Shown here: positions 29,566-37,721 of the stretch, one piece after another
How positions within the stretch are numbered: the first letter of the stretch is position 1
Layout of the letters: each line of letters starts with the position of its first letter
Assembly (NCBI GenBank): GCA_022825085.1
Contig: JAJDYQ010000055.1
Span: forward strand, 1-42,387
Direction of reading: 5' to 3'
DNA length: 42,387 nucleotides
Origin: Gammaproteobacteria bacterium
GTDB taxonomy: Bacteria > Pseudomonadota > Gammaproteobacteria > JAJDYQ01
Notes under the pieces: model-generated
What the model was told of the DNA's origin: nothing
The model's database searches: none
What the model saw: the letters and a program-made list of their open reading frames with translations, nothing else
Made by a program: the position numbers and the translations under genes

Positions 29566-30267
29566 ATGACCACCACAGACGTCAATATTGGGGATAACAT
29601 TCACCGAATAAAACGAAAAATAAGCTCTACAGCCAGCCTGTATCAGAAGGCAGCCGATGATATTCAGCTACTTGCCGTCAGTAAAACCTTCTCCGTACAG
29701 GCCATCAGGGCAGCCTATACAGCCGGGCAACGCCTATTCGGCGAGAGTTATATCGACGAAGCCATCGAAAAAATCCAGCTTCTCTCCGAATCGGATATTG
29801 AATGGCACTATATTGGCCCGATCCAGAGTAATAAAACCAGAAAAATCGCCTCGCATTTTGCATGGACTCAAAGCCTTGGCACAGCCAGACATGCCAGACG
29901 ATTAAATGAACACCGCCACGGCCAGCCTCCATTAAATGTCTGCATCCAGATTAATATCAGCGGAGAGAACACCAAGTCAGGCATCGCTCTACATGAGTTG
30001 GAGGACCTTGCAGAGCTGGTATCGGACTTACCCAATCTAAAACTCAGAGGTATTATGGGGATCCCTGCCCCCGAAAAGGACTTTGAGAAGCAAAGAAAGG
30101 CTTTTGCAAAGCTGGCGCAAGCCTACGACCGGCTCCGGAATCAAGGCTATTTACTTGATACACTGTCCATGGGCATGACCAGCGATATGCAGGCCGCTAT
30201 TGCAGAAGGTACAACCATGGTTCGCATTGGCACGGCCATATTTGGGCAAAGACAGAAAAAACAGTAA
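29566..30267 (+). CDS. YggS/PLPBP family pyridoxal-phosphate homeostasis protein
   Basis: A 233-aa member of the YggS/PROSC family. It folds as an alanine-racemase-type barrel, binds PLP through Lys40 (LLAVSKTF) and buffers the cofactor rather than catalysing a known reaction. FGESYIDEAIEKI, EWHYIGPIQSNKTRKIA, CIQINISGENTKSGI, LRGIMGIPAP and SMGMTSDMQAAIAEGTTMVRIGTAIFG are signature stretches. It begins a plus-strand operon, ending 3 bases before proC. Confidence 0.95.
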   Translation: MTTTDVNIGDNIHRIKRKISSTASLYQKAADDIQLLAVSKTFSVQAIRAAYTAGQRLFGESYIDEAIEKIQLLSESDIEWHYIGPIQSNKTRKIASHFAWTQSLGTARHARRLNEHRHGQPPLNVCIQINISGENTKSGIALHELEDLAELVSDLPNLKLRGIMGIPAPEKDFEKQRKAFAKLAQAYDRLRNQGYLLDTLSMGMTSDMQAAIAEGTTMVRIGTAIFGQRQKKQ

Positions 30268-30270
30268 GAT

Positions 30271-31086
30271 ATGACTGAAACCAGAATAGGGTTTATTGGT
30301 GCCGGCAATATGGCCAGCAGCCTGATCAGCGGAATGCTTCGAGCCGGCTATCAAAATGACCGGATTACCGCTGCCGATCCTCAGGCGGAGGCACGAAAAA
30401 AATCGCTTGGGATAGCGGTCACCACCAATAACCGGGAGGTCGCCCTATGCTCAGATGTATTGGTGCTGGCAGTCAAGCCACAAATACTTAAACAGGTATG
30501 TCAGGAACTTTCAGAACCTATAAAGGGAGCGCACCCTCTTGTCATTTCAATCGCCGCCGGCATACGCATTGAGTCTATTCAACGCTGGCTACAATGCAAA
30601 CCACCTGTAATACGAACCATGCCGAATACACCTGCACTGATAGGTCAGGGAATAAGCGCAATGTTCGCAAACTCCGAATGCAATGATACTCAGAGAAATA
30701 TTGCCGAACAAATCATGCAGACTACCGGCCAAACCATATGGCTAACGACCGAGAGAGACATTGATACAGTAACAGCTATCAGCGGAAGCGGGCCTGCCTA
30801 TTTTTTCTTTTTTATTGAATCACTGATAGAGGCCGCCACATCACGTGGACTGCCGCCGGATATGGCCCGGCGTCTGGCTGTACAAACCGCATGCGGTGCC
30901 TCCGGCATGGCCGATCTCGCCGAAGAAGAACCTGCCGAGCTCAGACGCCAGGTTACCTCTCCCGGCGGCACCACCGAGCAGGCAATAAAGATACTTATGG
31001 ATGGTGACCTGCCCGGACTCATCCAAGAAGCCGTCAATGCAGCAGCCAAACGGTCAGAACAACTATCTGAAGAGTTAGGGACATAA
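30271..31086 (+). CDS. Pyrroline-5-carboxylate reductase
   Basis: A 271-aa ProC, the NAD(P)H-dependent last step of proline synthesis. The N-terminal Rossmann motif IGFIGAGNMASSLISGM, then VLAVKPQ, RTMPNTPALIGQGISAM, AISGSGPAYFFFFIESL and the C-terminal VTSPGGTTEQAIKILMDG are all normal. It is packed 3 bases after yggS and 3 before yggT. The yggS-proC-yggT order beside pilT is conserved in gammaproteobacteria. Confidence 0.97.
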   Translation: MTETRIGFIGAGNMASSLISGMLRAGYQNDRITAADPQAEARKKSLGIAVTTNNREVALCSDVLVLAVKPQILKQVCQELSEPIKGAHPLVISIAAGIRIESIQRWLQCKPPVIRTMPNTPALIGQGISAMFANSECNDTQRNIAEQIMQTTGQTIWLTTERDIDTVTAISGSGPAYFFFFIESLIEAATSRGLPPDMARRLAVQTACGASGMADLAEEEPAELRRQVTSPGGTTEQAIKILMDGDLPGLIQEAVNAAAKRSEQLSEELGT

Positions 31087-31089
31087 ATC

Positions 31090-31668
31090 TTGGGCCAGTA
31101 TTTAAATGATCCCTTGGTATTTCTGGTCGAAACCATCTTTGGGCTGTATGTGACGGTAGTATTACTGCGCTTTTTATTTCAACTATTCAGCGTGGATTTC
31201 TACAATCCAATATCCCAGCTCATTGTCGAAATAACCAATCCCCCACTCAGGATATTAAGGCGCATAGTTCCAGCAAGGGGCAGAATAGACATCTCATCAA
31301 TTATTCTGATGCTTGTCGTACAGTATGTCTCCTTTACGCTGATCACGCTGATTGTCGGAGCAAAATTTTTACCGGCCGCACTACTCATGTTCAGCGCCAT
31401 CGAGATCATCAATCATATGTTTAATATTTTTATTTTTTCCATCATTATCCTTGCCGTCTTTAGCTGGCTGTCGTCTCCTTATCAATACAGTCCCATCATT
31501 CAGACACTGGTCCAATTAACCCGACCGGTCATGAGACCAGCACGAAGACTGATACCCCCAATGAGTGGCATAGACCTGAGTCCCATGCTGGCGCTCATCG
31601 GACTGTTTTTCTTCAAATTACTGCTTATTCCCCCACTAAGGGATCTCGCCGGGCGTATTCCTGTTTAA
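31090..31668 (+). CDS. YggT family membrane protein
   Basis: A 192-aa integral inner-membrane protein with two YGGT repeats, each two transmembrane helices plus a short amphipathic loop: DFYNPISQLIVEITNPPLRILRRIVP in the first half, QYSPIIQTLVQLTRPVMRPARRLIPP in the second. It starts with TTG at 31090, AGGGA 8 bases upstream, 3 bases past proC. The molecular role is not settled; links to osmotic tolerance and cell division have been proposed for relatives. Confidence 0.9.
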   Translation: MGQYLNDPLVFLVETIFGLYVTVVLLRFLFQLFSVDFYNPISQLIVEITNPPLRILRRIVPARGRIDISSIILMLVVQYVSFTLITLIVGAKFLPAALLMFSAIEIINHMFNIFIFSIIILAVFSWLSSPYQYSPIIQTLVQLTRPVMRPARRLIPPMSGIDLSPMLALIGLFFFKLLLIPPLRDLAGRIPV

Positions 31669-31778
31669 GGGAAATACCGGACATGACCCTGCTTCGATGC
31701 CGCAGCAGCCACAAAAAAATATTTTCATTAGTCTCTACGAAAATCCAGCCAGAATGCGCCATCAGAACTACTTTTTAC

Positions 31779-31807
31779 TTGCGCCCGGCTTAGTCTTCGG
31801 TTATGCT
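31779..31807 (+). promoter_or_regulatory. Candidate promoter of HU-like gene
   Basis: TTGCGC (31779-31784), a 17-base spacer and TATGCT (31802-31807) lie 54 bases before the ATG at 31862, which has AAGGAG 8-9 bases upstream. Confidence 0.4.
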
Positions 31808-31861
31808 GAGATTTTTAAGTAGTCCCAAACAGAACCTTCATTCACCAAGGAGAACATTACT

Positions 31862-32197
31862 ATGCCCGCGAAAAAAAAGGCCGCTAGCGTTAAAAAAGCA
31901 CCTACCAAATCACAAATTCATTCTTTTATTGCAGAAGAAACCGGCTTGACCAAAAAAGATGTTGACGCCGTATTCATCACTCTGAACACCCTGATCAAGA
32001 AGAACCTGAACAAACGTTCTGGACCGGGTGACTTCACCATCCCGGGACTAATGAAGATCAGGATCGTTCGCAAGCCGGCCACCAAGGCACGCAAAGGTAT
32101 CAATCCTTTTACCCGCGAAGAGACGATCTTCAAGGCGAAGCCAGCGCGCAATATTGTCAAGGTATCGCCTCTGAAAGGCCTGAAAGATATGGCATAA
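31862..32197 (+). CDS. HU-like DNA-binding protein with lysine-rich N-terminal tail
   Basis: A 111-aa nucleoid-associated protein of the HU/IHF fold. A basic tail MPAKKKAASVKKAPTKSQ precedes the helical dimer part (IHSFIAEETGLTKKDVDAVFITLNTLIKKNL), then the beta-arm region FTIPGLMKIRIVRKPATKARKGINPFTREETIFKAKPARN. It is about 20 residues longer than HU, because of the tail and a longer C-terminus. AAGGAG lies upstream and a strong terminator follows, so it is monocistronic. It most likely compacts DNA or acts as a sequence-loose architectural factor. Confidence 0.9.
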   Translation: MPAKKKAASVKKAPTKSQIHSFIAEETGLTKKDVDAVFITLNTLIKKNLNKRSGPGDFTIPGLMKIRIVRKPATKARKGINPFTREETIFKAKPARNIVKVSPLKGLKDMA

Positions 32198-32228
32198 GTC
32201 CGTATCCCCCGAATTTCATGCTTATCAG

Positions 32229-32249
32229 GCCCGGCATCGCCGGGCTTTT
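32229..32249 (+). terminator. Rho-independent terminator of HU-like gene
   Basis: GCCCGGC (32229-32235), loop ATC, GCCGGGC (32239-32245), then TTTT. A perfect 7-bp GC-rich stem located 31 bases past the stop. Confidence 0.85.
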
Positions 32250-32318
32250 CATTGCTCCTGACTTACAACCGACTCCAGAGCAGCAGATTACAAAAGAAGA
32301 AGTCTGCATAAGACGAGG

Positions 32319-32765
32319 TCAATTTTCTATTGCCTCATGCTTGGTCTGAATAAAATCTCGATGTGGCACATACAACCAGTCTGCCAACTTTCTGATCGTA
32401 TGCTCTTCATGCGGATTCAGCTGGCCATCTGCATAGGCTACATCCCATAGCATACGAATCAAATCCCGCTTTTCCCGAGGCCGATATTCATTATTGATGG
32501 TGCGCACGACACCATGTAGTGAAACGGCATCTATGGATTCCTGTAACGCCTTGTCCATTAATTGTTTCGTTTCATGCTCTCCCAGAGAAAAGGCCTGCAT
32601 AATGTGCCGGCATATCGTGCTCATCTCAGATTCGTCGGCATGCATATCCGCACGCAGCACTTCAAACATTAAAACTGCACAGGCCAGCCTTAACGAATGT
32701 CCTTCGTCATCAATGCTGACTTCCGCAAACATATTCTGCAGTACACCTTTCAAGTTGCTGATCAA
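32319..32765 (-). CDS. TerB-like tellurite-resistance-family helical protein
   Basis: A 148-aa all-helical protein with the TerB-like repeat: LRLACAVLMFEVLRADMHADESEMSTICRHI in the first half and KRDLIRMLWDVAYADGQLNPHEEHTIRKLADWL in the second. Each holds an Asp/Glu-rich metal-type loop (ADMHADESE, ADGQLNPHE). The start is TTG at 32765, overlapping the mpl stop by 4 bases (TTGA), with GAGG upstream. Coupling to mpl suggests constant co-expression; the function is unknown, and tellurite resistance should not be assumed. Confidence 0.82.
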   Translation of the reverse strand: MISNLKGVLQNMFAEVSIDDEGHSLRLACAVLMFEVLRADMHADESEMSTICRHIMQAFSLGEHETKQLMDKALQESIDAVSLHGVVRTINNEYRPREKRDLIRMLWDVAYADGQLNPHEEHTIRKLADWLYVPHRDFIQTKHEAIEN

Positions 32766-34117
32766 AGCATCGCCTCTATCAGTTTTTCATGCACATTCCC
32801 GAAACTACCATTACTCATTATCAAAATATGGTCTCCCTCGACTGCCTCGGTTCTAATCGCATGAACCATACTGTCAATATTATTATGGCTTGTTGCAGAC
32901 TCCCCAATTTGTATGGCAACTTCTTCAGTGCTCCATCCAGCTTCAGGCGGCTGGTAGAGATATACCTTGTCAGCCATGTCCAGCGATGATACCAGATGCT
33001 CCCGGTGAACTCCCATGCGCATGGTATTTGAGCGCGGTTCAAGCACCGCCAGAATACGCCGCTTACCAATCTGATGCCGCAGTCCTTGCAAGGTTAATCG
33101 AATGGCCGTCGGATGGTGAGCAAAATCATCATAAACACGGATACCATTCACTTCACCACGCAATTCCATTCGGCGTTTCACGCCCTTAAATAACCTGACG
33201 GCCTGCAATGACACATCGGTGGGTACCCCGGCATGCCTTGCAGCCGCGATAGCCGCAATAGCATTTAATTGATTATGTATCCCCGGCAAAGTGAGTTTGG
33301 TATCACCAATCCGCTCGCCATTCAATATAATGTCAAACACGCCGTCATTATCCTTATGGGTCTGCACCCCCCACTCTGTACCAGACATTGATGAGAATCT
33401 CTCGGTCGGCGTCCAGCATCCCATATCTATAACTTCACTCAGTGTTGCAGCATCCTCATTGTAGATAATCATACCACTGCCGGGTACAGTTCTAACCAAA
33501 TGATGAAATTGCCGCTGAATATCCCGAATATCATCAAATATATCTGCATGGTCAAACTCAAGGTTATTCATAACAAGGGTCTGAGGGTGATAATGCACAA
33601 ACTTTGATCGCTTATCGAAAAAAGCCGTGTCATATTCATCAGCTTCTATCACAAAAAAAGGAGCTTCCCCCACTCGTGCGGAGATATCAAAATTTTTCGG
33701 CACTCCGCCAATCAAAAAGCCCGGACTAAGTCGCGCATATTCCAGTATCCAGGCAAGCAGGCTGCCGGTGGTCGTTTTTCCATGAGTACCAGCCACTGCC
33801 AGCACCCATCGATCTTGTAAAAAATGCTCGGCAAGCCATTGGGGACCAGATATATAACGCAGGCCTTTTTCAAGCATATATTCGACGGCCGAGTTACCAC
33901 GCGACAAGGCATTGCCAACCACAACCATATCAGGATGATGCCTGAGATGATCGGCCGAGTAGCCTTCCATCAGGTCGATTCCCTGCATTTCCAGCTGGGT
34001 GCTCATCGGCGGATAAACATTTATATCTGAGCCGCTGACTGTATGACCTGCCTGCCGGGCCAATAATGCAATACCCCCCATGAAGGTACCACAAATTCCC
34101 AATATATGAATATGCAT
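32762..34117 (-). CDS. UDP-MurNAc:L-Ala-gamma-D-Glu-meso-DAP ligase Mpl
   Basis: A 451-aa Mur-ligase-family enzyme that reattaches recycled murein tripeptide to UDP-MurNAc in the cytoplasm. MHIHILGICGTFMGGIALLARQAGHTVSGSD is the N-terminal Rossmann start, GTHGKTTTGSLLAWILE the ATP loop, VIEADEYDTAFFDKRSKFVHY and NNLEFDHADIFDDI the Mpl signature, and YDDFAHHPTAIRLTLQGLR the C-terminal domain. It follows a membrane-protein gene by 6 bases and overlaps the TerB-like gene. It fits with the lytic transglycosylases in this window, which generate recyclable muropeptides. Confidence 0.96.
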   Translation of the reverse strand: MHIHILGICGTFMGGIALLARQAGHTVSGSDINVYPPMSTQLEMQGIDLMEGYSADHLRHHPDMVVVGNALSRGNSAVEYMLEKGLRYISGPQWLAEHFLQDRWVLAVAGTHGKTTTGSLLAWILEYARLSPGFLIGGVPKNFDISARVGEAPFFVIEADEYDTAFFDKRSKFVHYHPQTLVMNNLEFDHADIFDDIRDIQRQFHHLVRTVPGSGMIIYNEDAATLSEVIDMGCWTPTERFSSMSGTEWGVQTHKDNDGVFDIILNGERIGDTKLTLPGIHNQLNAIAAIAAARHAGVPTDVSLQAVRLFKGVKRRMELRGEVNGIRVYDDFAHHPTAIRLTLQGLRHQIGKRRILAVLEPRSNTMRMGVHREHLVSSLDMADKVYLYQPPEAGWSTEEVAIQIGESATSHNNIDSMVHAIRTEAVEGDHILIMSNGSFGNVHEKLIEAML

Positions 34118-34123
34118 GACTGG

Positions 34124-34636
34124 CTACACTACCAAGGGTGAAAGAACCACAATGAGCGTAAAGACATAACCAATGGAGGTCAGTACTCCCATTGCCAGAC
34201 TGATGGAAAGTGCATGACGAAAGATCCCACCAATAATGAAAATACTCCAAAACAATACCCCGATTAACAGCATGGAGATAATATTTTGCTGCTGCCCTTC
34301 TTCCGGCAAAAGCCAGATAAGCAGCATTGAAATAACGTTCAGAATAGCCCCGGTGCCAGATAAGGCTGTCAATGTCTGTAGCGCCCTTGAGACTTTCATT
34401 GATACCAGCAATATCAGATAGGCCAGCCCCAGACCGATACTGACATGAGCGATAGTAATCAGTATCGCCGCAGGAAGCGGGAACTCGGCGAGTAGTCCTG
34501 CTACTCCGGTAATAGCATTCAATACTACCAATAGCCCTAGCAGAAACCCGGAAGCAGGCAGAATTTGCGGCCCTTGTCTGAAAAGACATATTTGCAAAAA
34601 AGCCAGTAGCAAGGAATGGTCCTGCTTAAGTGTCAT
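34124..34636 (-). CDS. Hypothetical integral membrane protein upstream of mpl
   Basis: A 170-aa inner-membrane protein with about five hydrophobic segments: roughly 28-48, 54-80, 88-110, 117-140 and 145-168. A short amphipathic N-terminus (LLLAFLQICLFRQGPQILPAS) precedes them. The last segments read LLIGVLFWSIFIIGGIFRHALSISL. It may belong to the Yip1-like group but no decisive motif is seen. It leads the minus-strand mpl operon, 6 bases before mpl, so a role in envelope maintenance is possible. Confidence 0.7.
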   Translation of the reverse strand: MTLKQDHSLLLAFLQICLFRQGPQILPASGFLLGLLVVLNAITGVAGLLAEFPLPAAILITIAHVSIGLGLAYLILLVSMKVSRALQTLTALSGTGAILNVISMLLIWLLPEEGQQQNIISMLLIGVLFWSIFIIGGIFRHALSISLAMGVLTSIGYVFTLIVVLSPLVV

Positions 34637-34774
34637 GGCGATATATTATCCGAAGTTATTTCTGAGCATACATTTTTCTGCAAGTGCATTAAAACACATG
34701 CCGTGCAGCCATGATTTTTTTAATGTATCCTTGCTTCTCACACAGAGAAACAGAACCTTTCAAACATAATCAAG

Positions 34775-35140
34775 ATGGCAAAAAAAATACCTGACTTTAC
34801 CGATTTCGAACTGGAAACCGTGCAGAAAACAGCTAATGAACGATTCGGCAAGGAAATTGAAATCATGCTTGGCGATGCCGAGGTGCGGCTCAACCCCCAT
34901 TCGACCGATATGACCCTGTGCCCGGTCATGTTGTGGAAAGAAGATGGCTGCCAGTTCGTTATCATCAAACAGGGCCAACATTCCTATCGCCCCCAGTTTT
35001 TTTACAGAGTCATTGACGAATACGGCACAGGCGTTAATGACTATCCGGATATTGCCGACTGCATTGTTGCATTACTGCAAACTCAGGCTGACCACCACAG
35101 CCAGCGCATCGGTAACTTCCCACCCGAACAGTCAAAATAA
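34775..35140 (+). CDS. Hypothetical protein upstream of PPi-phosphofructokinase
   Basis: A 121-aa soluble, acidic protein that I do not recognise. It begins MAKKIPDFTDFELETVQKTA, has a middle part CPVMLWKEDGCQFVIIKQGQ with alternating strands, and ends in a His/Gln-rich tail (QTQADHHSQRIGNFPPEQSK). There are no membrane segments or metal motifs. The Shine-Dalgarno is weak (CAAG). It lies 29 bases before the phosphofructokinase gene on the same strand, so co-transcription is likely; the hydrophilic fold and context would suit a regulator, but this is speculation. Confidence 0.72.
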   Translation: MAKKIPDFTDFELETVQKTANERFGKEIEIMLGDAEVRLNPHSTDMTLCPVMLWKEDGCQFVIIKQGQHSYRPQFFYRVIDEYGTGVNDYPDIADCIVALLQTQADHHSQRIGNFPPEQSK

Positions 35141-35169
35141 TTTTCAATCACTACCACGGAGTATTTGTA

Positions 35170-36441
35170 ATGGCTACCAGCAGCAAAAAGAATGCGTTTT
35201 ACGCACAGTCCGGCGGAGTCACCGCCGTAATTAATGCCTCTGCCTGCGGCGTCATTGAAACTGCCCGCAAAAACAGGGATAAAATCAGTAAGGTCTATGC
35301 GGGCCGTAACGGCATCATTGGCGCATTGACCGAAGATCTGATAGACACCGGCAAGGAGTCTGCGCGTACCATCGCATCACTTCGCCACACCCCTTCCGGC
35401 GGCTTCGGCTCCTGCCGCTTCAAGCTGAAAAGCCTGGAAGACAATAAACGTGAATATGAGCGACTGATCGATGTCTTTGAGGCGCACAACATCGGGTATT
35501 TTTTTTACAATGGTGGCGGCGACTCTGCCGACACATGCCTGAAAGTTTCCCGGCTATCCCGAAATATGGGCTATCCAATCCAGGCAATTCATATACCGAA
35601 AACAGTGGATAATGATCTGCCTGTTACTGATAACTGCCCCGGTTTCGGGTCGGTAGCCAAATACATCGCTATCTCTACTCTGGAAGCCAGTTACGATGTC
35701 GCCTCCATGTGCGCCACTTCGACAAAGATCTTCGTCTTCGAGGTTATGGGCCGTCATGCTGGCTGGATTGCCGCAGCCGGCGCTATGGCTGCCGATGAAA
35801 ATAATGACATTCCGATTATTGTTCTGTTTCCGGAAGTAAAGTTCAGTCAAAGAAAGTTCCTGAAGGCAGTTAAAGACAAAGTGAAAAAATACGGCTACTG
35901 CTCCGTGGTTGTTTCTGAAGGTGCCCGATGGCCGGATGGTCGTTTTCTGGCAGAGCAGGGTAGCCGTGATGCCTTCGGTCATGCCCAGTTGGGCGGTGCG
36001 GCGCCAGTAGTTGCCAATATGATTCATGACGCCCTGGGATACAAATTCCACTGGGCAGTAGCAGACTATCTACAACGAGCAGCACGCCATATTGCCTCCG
36101 AGACAGATGTAAATCAGGCCTATGCCATGGGCAAAGCTGCTGTCGAGTTTGCTTTGGCCGGCAAAAATTCCATCATGCCAACGATTAAGCGCACATCCAA
36201 CAAGCCTTACAAATGGACCGTTGGTTCGGCCCGATTGTCCCGCGTTGCCAATATTGAGAAGATGATGCCTGCCAGCTTCATCTCCAAAGATGGCTTTGGC
36301 ATCACACAACGCTGCCGCACCTACATGGAGCCTCTGATTCGTGGCGAGGATTACCCTCCCTATCATAAAAACGGTCTGCCCAAATATGTACGACTGAAAA
36401 ATATAGCCGTGCCCCGGAAACTAGAGGAGTTCAAATGGTAA
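35170..36441 (+). CDS. Pyrophosphate-dependent 6-phosphofructokinase
   Basis: A 423-aa phosphofructokinase, reversible and probably PPi-using. The key residues favour pyrophosphate: GGGD-S (115-119) with Asp where ATP enzymes carry Gly, and Lys144 in PKTVDND where ATP enzymes have PGTIDND. Asp147 in TVDND is the catalytic base. VFEVMGRHAGWIAAAGAMA and the start KNAFYAQSGGVTAVINASACGVI resemble the Methylococcus-type enzyme. The same enzymes can also act on sedoheptulose bisphosphate in relatives, complementing the tkt/fba cluster in this window. GGAG lies 8-9 bases before the ATG. Confidence 0.94.
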   Translation: MATSSKKNAFYAQSGGVTAVINASACGVIETARKNRDKISKVYAGRNGIIGALTEDLIDTGKESARTIASLRHTPSGGFGSCRFKLKSLEDNKREYERLIDVFEAHNIGYFFYNGGGDSADTCLKVSRLSRNMGYPIQAIHIPKTVDNDLPVTDNCPGFGSVAKYIAISTLEASYDVASMCATSTKIFVFEVMGRHAGWIAAAGAMAADENNDIPIIVLFPEVKFSQRKFLKAVKDKVKKYGYCSVVVSEGARWPDGRFLAEQGSRDAFGHAQLGGAAPVVANMIHDALGYKFHWAVADYLQRAARHIASETDVNQAYAMGKAAVEFALAGKNSIMPTIKRTSNKPYKWTVGSARLSRVANIEKMMPASFISKDGFGITQRCRTYMEPLIRGEDYPPYHKNGLPKYVRLKNIAVPRKLEEFKW

Positions 36442-36671
36442 ACCCGACATTGATAATCTGGAAAAATCGTCCCTGCATGAAGGAGGCCAATCTTTCAGCA
36501 GCCATGCCATAAAGGTTTTGATGGTGACAACATGAATAAAATCAGTGTGCTCTTCTTCCACAATGTGTACCACATAGCAACCTTTCGCGCTGATATACCT
36601 GTTTGCTCCATACCGCGAACTGGAAATCTATCAGCAGGTTTTGACAGAAAAACGCTTAAGAGGAAACTACT

Positions 36672-36878
36672 ATGACACTTAGCAAGGCATCTGAATTACT
36701 GCAAACTCACATTACCATGGGCAGCGGGTATAACCGTCAGGCCGCACGTCTGGTACTAGCCGAAGTGATGAATGAACACGGTCAAGGAGCAGTTGATCAG
36801 CTGATTCGGGAATTGGATCTGGAGGAAAAATTCGATTTCAGGCCTGGAATGAAATTCATAGCACCCGGTCGAAAATAG
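36672..36878 (+). CDS. Small conserved hypothetical protein (68 aa)
   Basis: A 68-aa soluble protein: MTLSKASELLQTHITMGSGYNRQAARLVLAEV, then GAVDQLIRELDLEEKFDFRPGM. It is mainly helical with a short beta end. I believe similar short proteins occur in other gammaproteobacteria, but cannot name a family. GAGGA lies 8 bases before the ATG. It stands 230 bases after the phosphofructokinase; that gap holds only a doubtful 47-codon frame. Function unknown. Confidence 0.72.
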   Translation: MTLSKASELLQTHITMGSGYNRQAARLVLAEVMNEHGQGAVDQLIRELDLEEKFDFRPGMKFIAPGRK

Positions 36879-37110
36879 ATACTGATTATCCCGCACACGA
36901 TGAAAAGTCAGGCAGAACCAGCGGGCAGCAGGGTGTAGCCCACCGCATGAGAGCATTGAAAACTCCTGCAACAACTTGTTTTATTAATGCCAATCACGTT
37001 TCACCTGACCCCAAAGATTCTTCGACCAGGATGTAGTGCTTATATAAGCGACATGAGTATTTATAAAACAGCATAATCTGTGCTTTAGTATAGTTGACTG
37101 CAAATACTTG

Positions 37111-37697
37111 TCATTTTATGAACCTGCTATATTCCATATACCTTGCTGTAGCTTCTGCCGTCGATTGACCATAAAACCTTTCAACAATATAGAAGCTCAT
37201 ATCGATACCTGCACTGATACCCGCAGATGTGATGATCTTGCCATTATCGATGAAGCGAATATTATCAACCACCTGGATATTTTCGGCCATGTCGCGGAGC
37301 GTCTCGAGTACTTGATGGTGAGTAGTTGCCTTCAGGCCACTCAGCAAGCCTGCTTGCGCAAGAAGCAAAGCGCCTGAACAAACTGATGCAACAACCTCAG
37401 CATTTGAAGATATTTTTTTATCCAGTTTATTACTTCCTTGTGCTTCAGCAATGGACGTGTCCCGTCTCCACCTGGAATTATTACGATATCTGCTTTTGAA
37501 ATTTCATTTATTGAGCAATCTGGATTGACAAACAGACCATTTTTAGCTCTTACAGGCGTTGAGTTGACTGAAATGATTTTTATATCGAATAGATCATGGT
37601 TATTTAATTCATTAGCTACAGAGAAGACTTCAAATGGACCCGCAAAATCCATTACCTCAACATCATCAAATATGAATAATGCCAAGACTTTCTTCAT
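37111..37697 (-). pseudogene. DJ-1/PfpI family protein, broken by a one-base frameshift
   Basis: Two frames together make a DJ-1/PfpI-type glutamine-amidotransferase-like protein of about 195 aa. The first (37697 down to 37341) starts MKKVLALFIFDDVEVMDFAGPFEVF and has the conserved Glu. It loses homology right after VINWIKK at an A7 run (37419-37413 on the minus strand). The second frame resumes ISSNAEVVASVCSGALLLAQAGLLSG with the nucleophile Cys and runs to 37111. A ribosome slipping -1 on A AAA AAA would restore the full protein; so would one more A. The unshifted product (118 aa) lacks the catalytic Cys. It could be a young pseudogene, a sequencing indel, a phase-variable gene or programmed frameshifting. 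It lies 24 bases after the cyclase gene. Confidence 0.8.
37413..37419 (-). other. A7 slippery tract inside the DJ-1 gene
   Basis: Minus-strand codons read ATA AAA AAA TAT, so the heptamer A AAA AAA stands in the canonical X-XXY-YYZ register for -1 ribosomal slippage. The -1 frame continues ATA TCT TCA and re-enters the conserved DJ-1 sequence. The same run is also prone to replication or polymerase slippage and to homopolymer sequencing errors. Confidence 0.7.
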
Positions 37698-37721
37698 GCG
37701 GCTTTCTCTCACCCAAACTGA

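Noticed and set aside
36532-36675. 47-codon frame starting MNKISVLFFHN upstream of the 68-aa gene
   Set aside because: No convincing ribosome binding site, unconvincing composition; its stop merely overlaps the next ATG. Could be revisited with translation data.
37094-37122. TTGACT-17-TATGAA promoter-like string on the plus strand
   Set aside because: It points antisense into the end of the DJ-1 gene with no plus-strand gene following; probably chance in AT-rich DNA.
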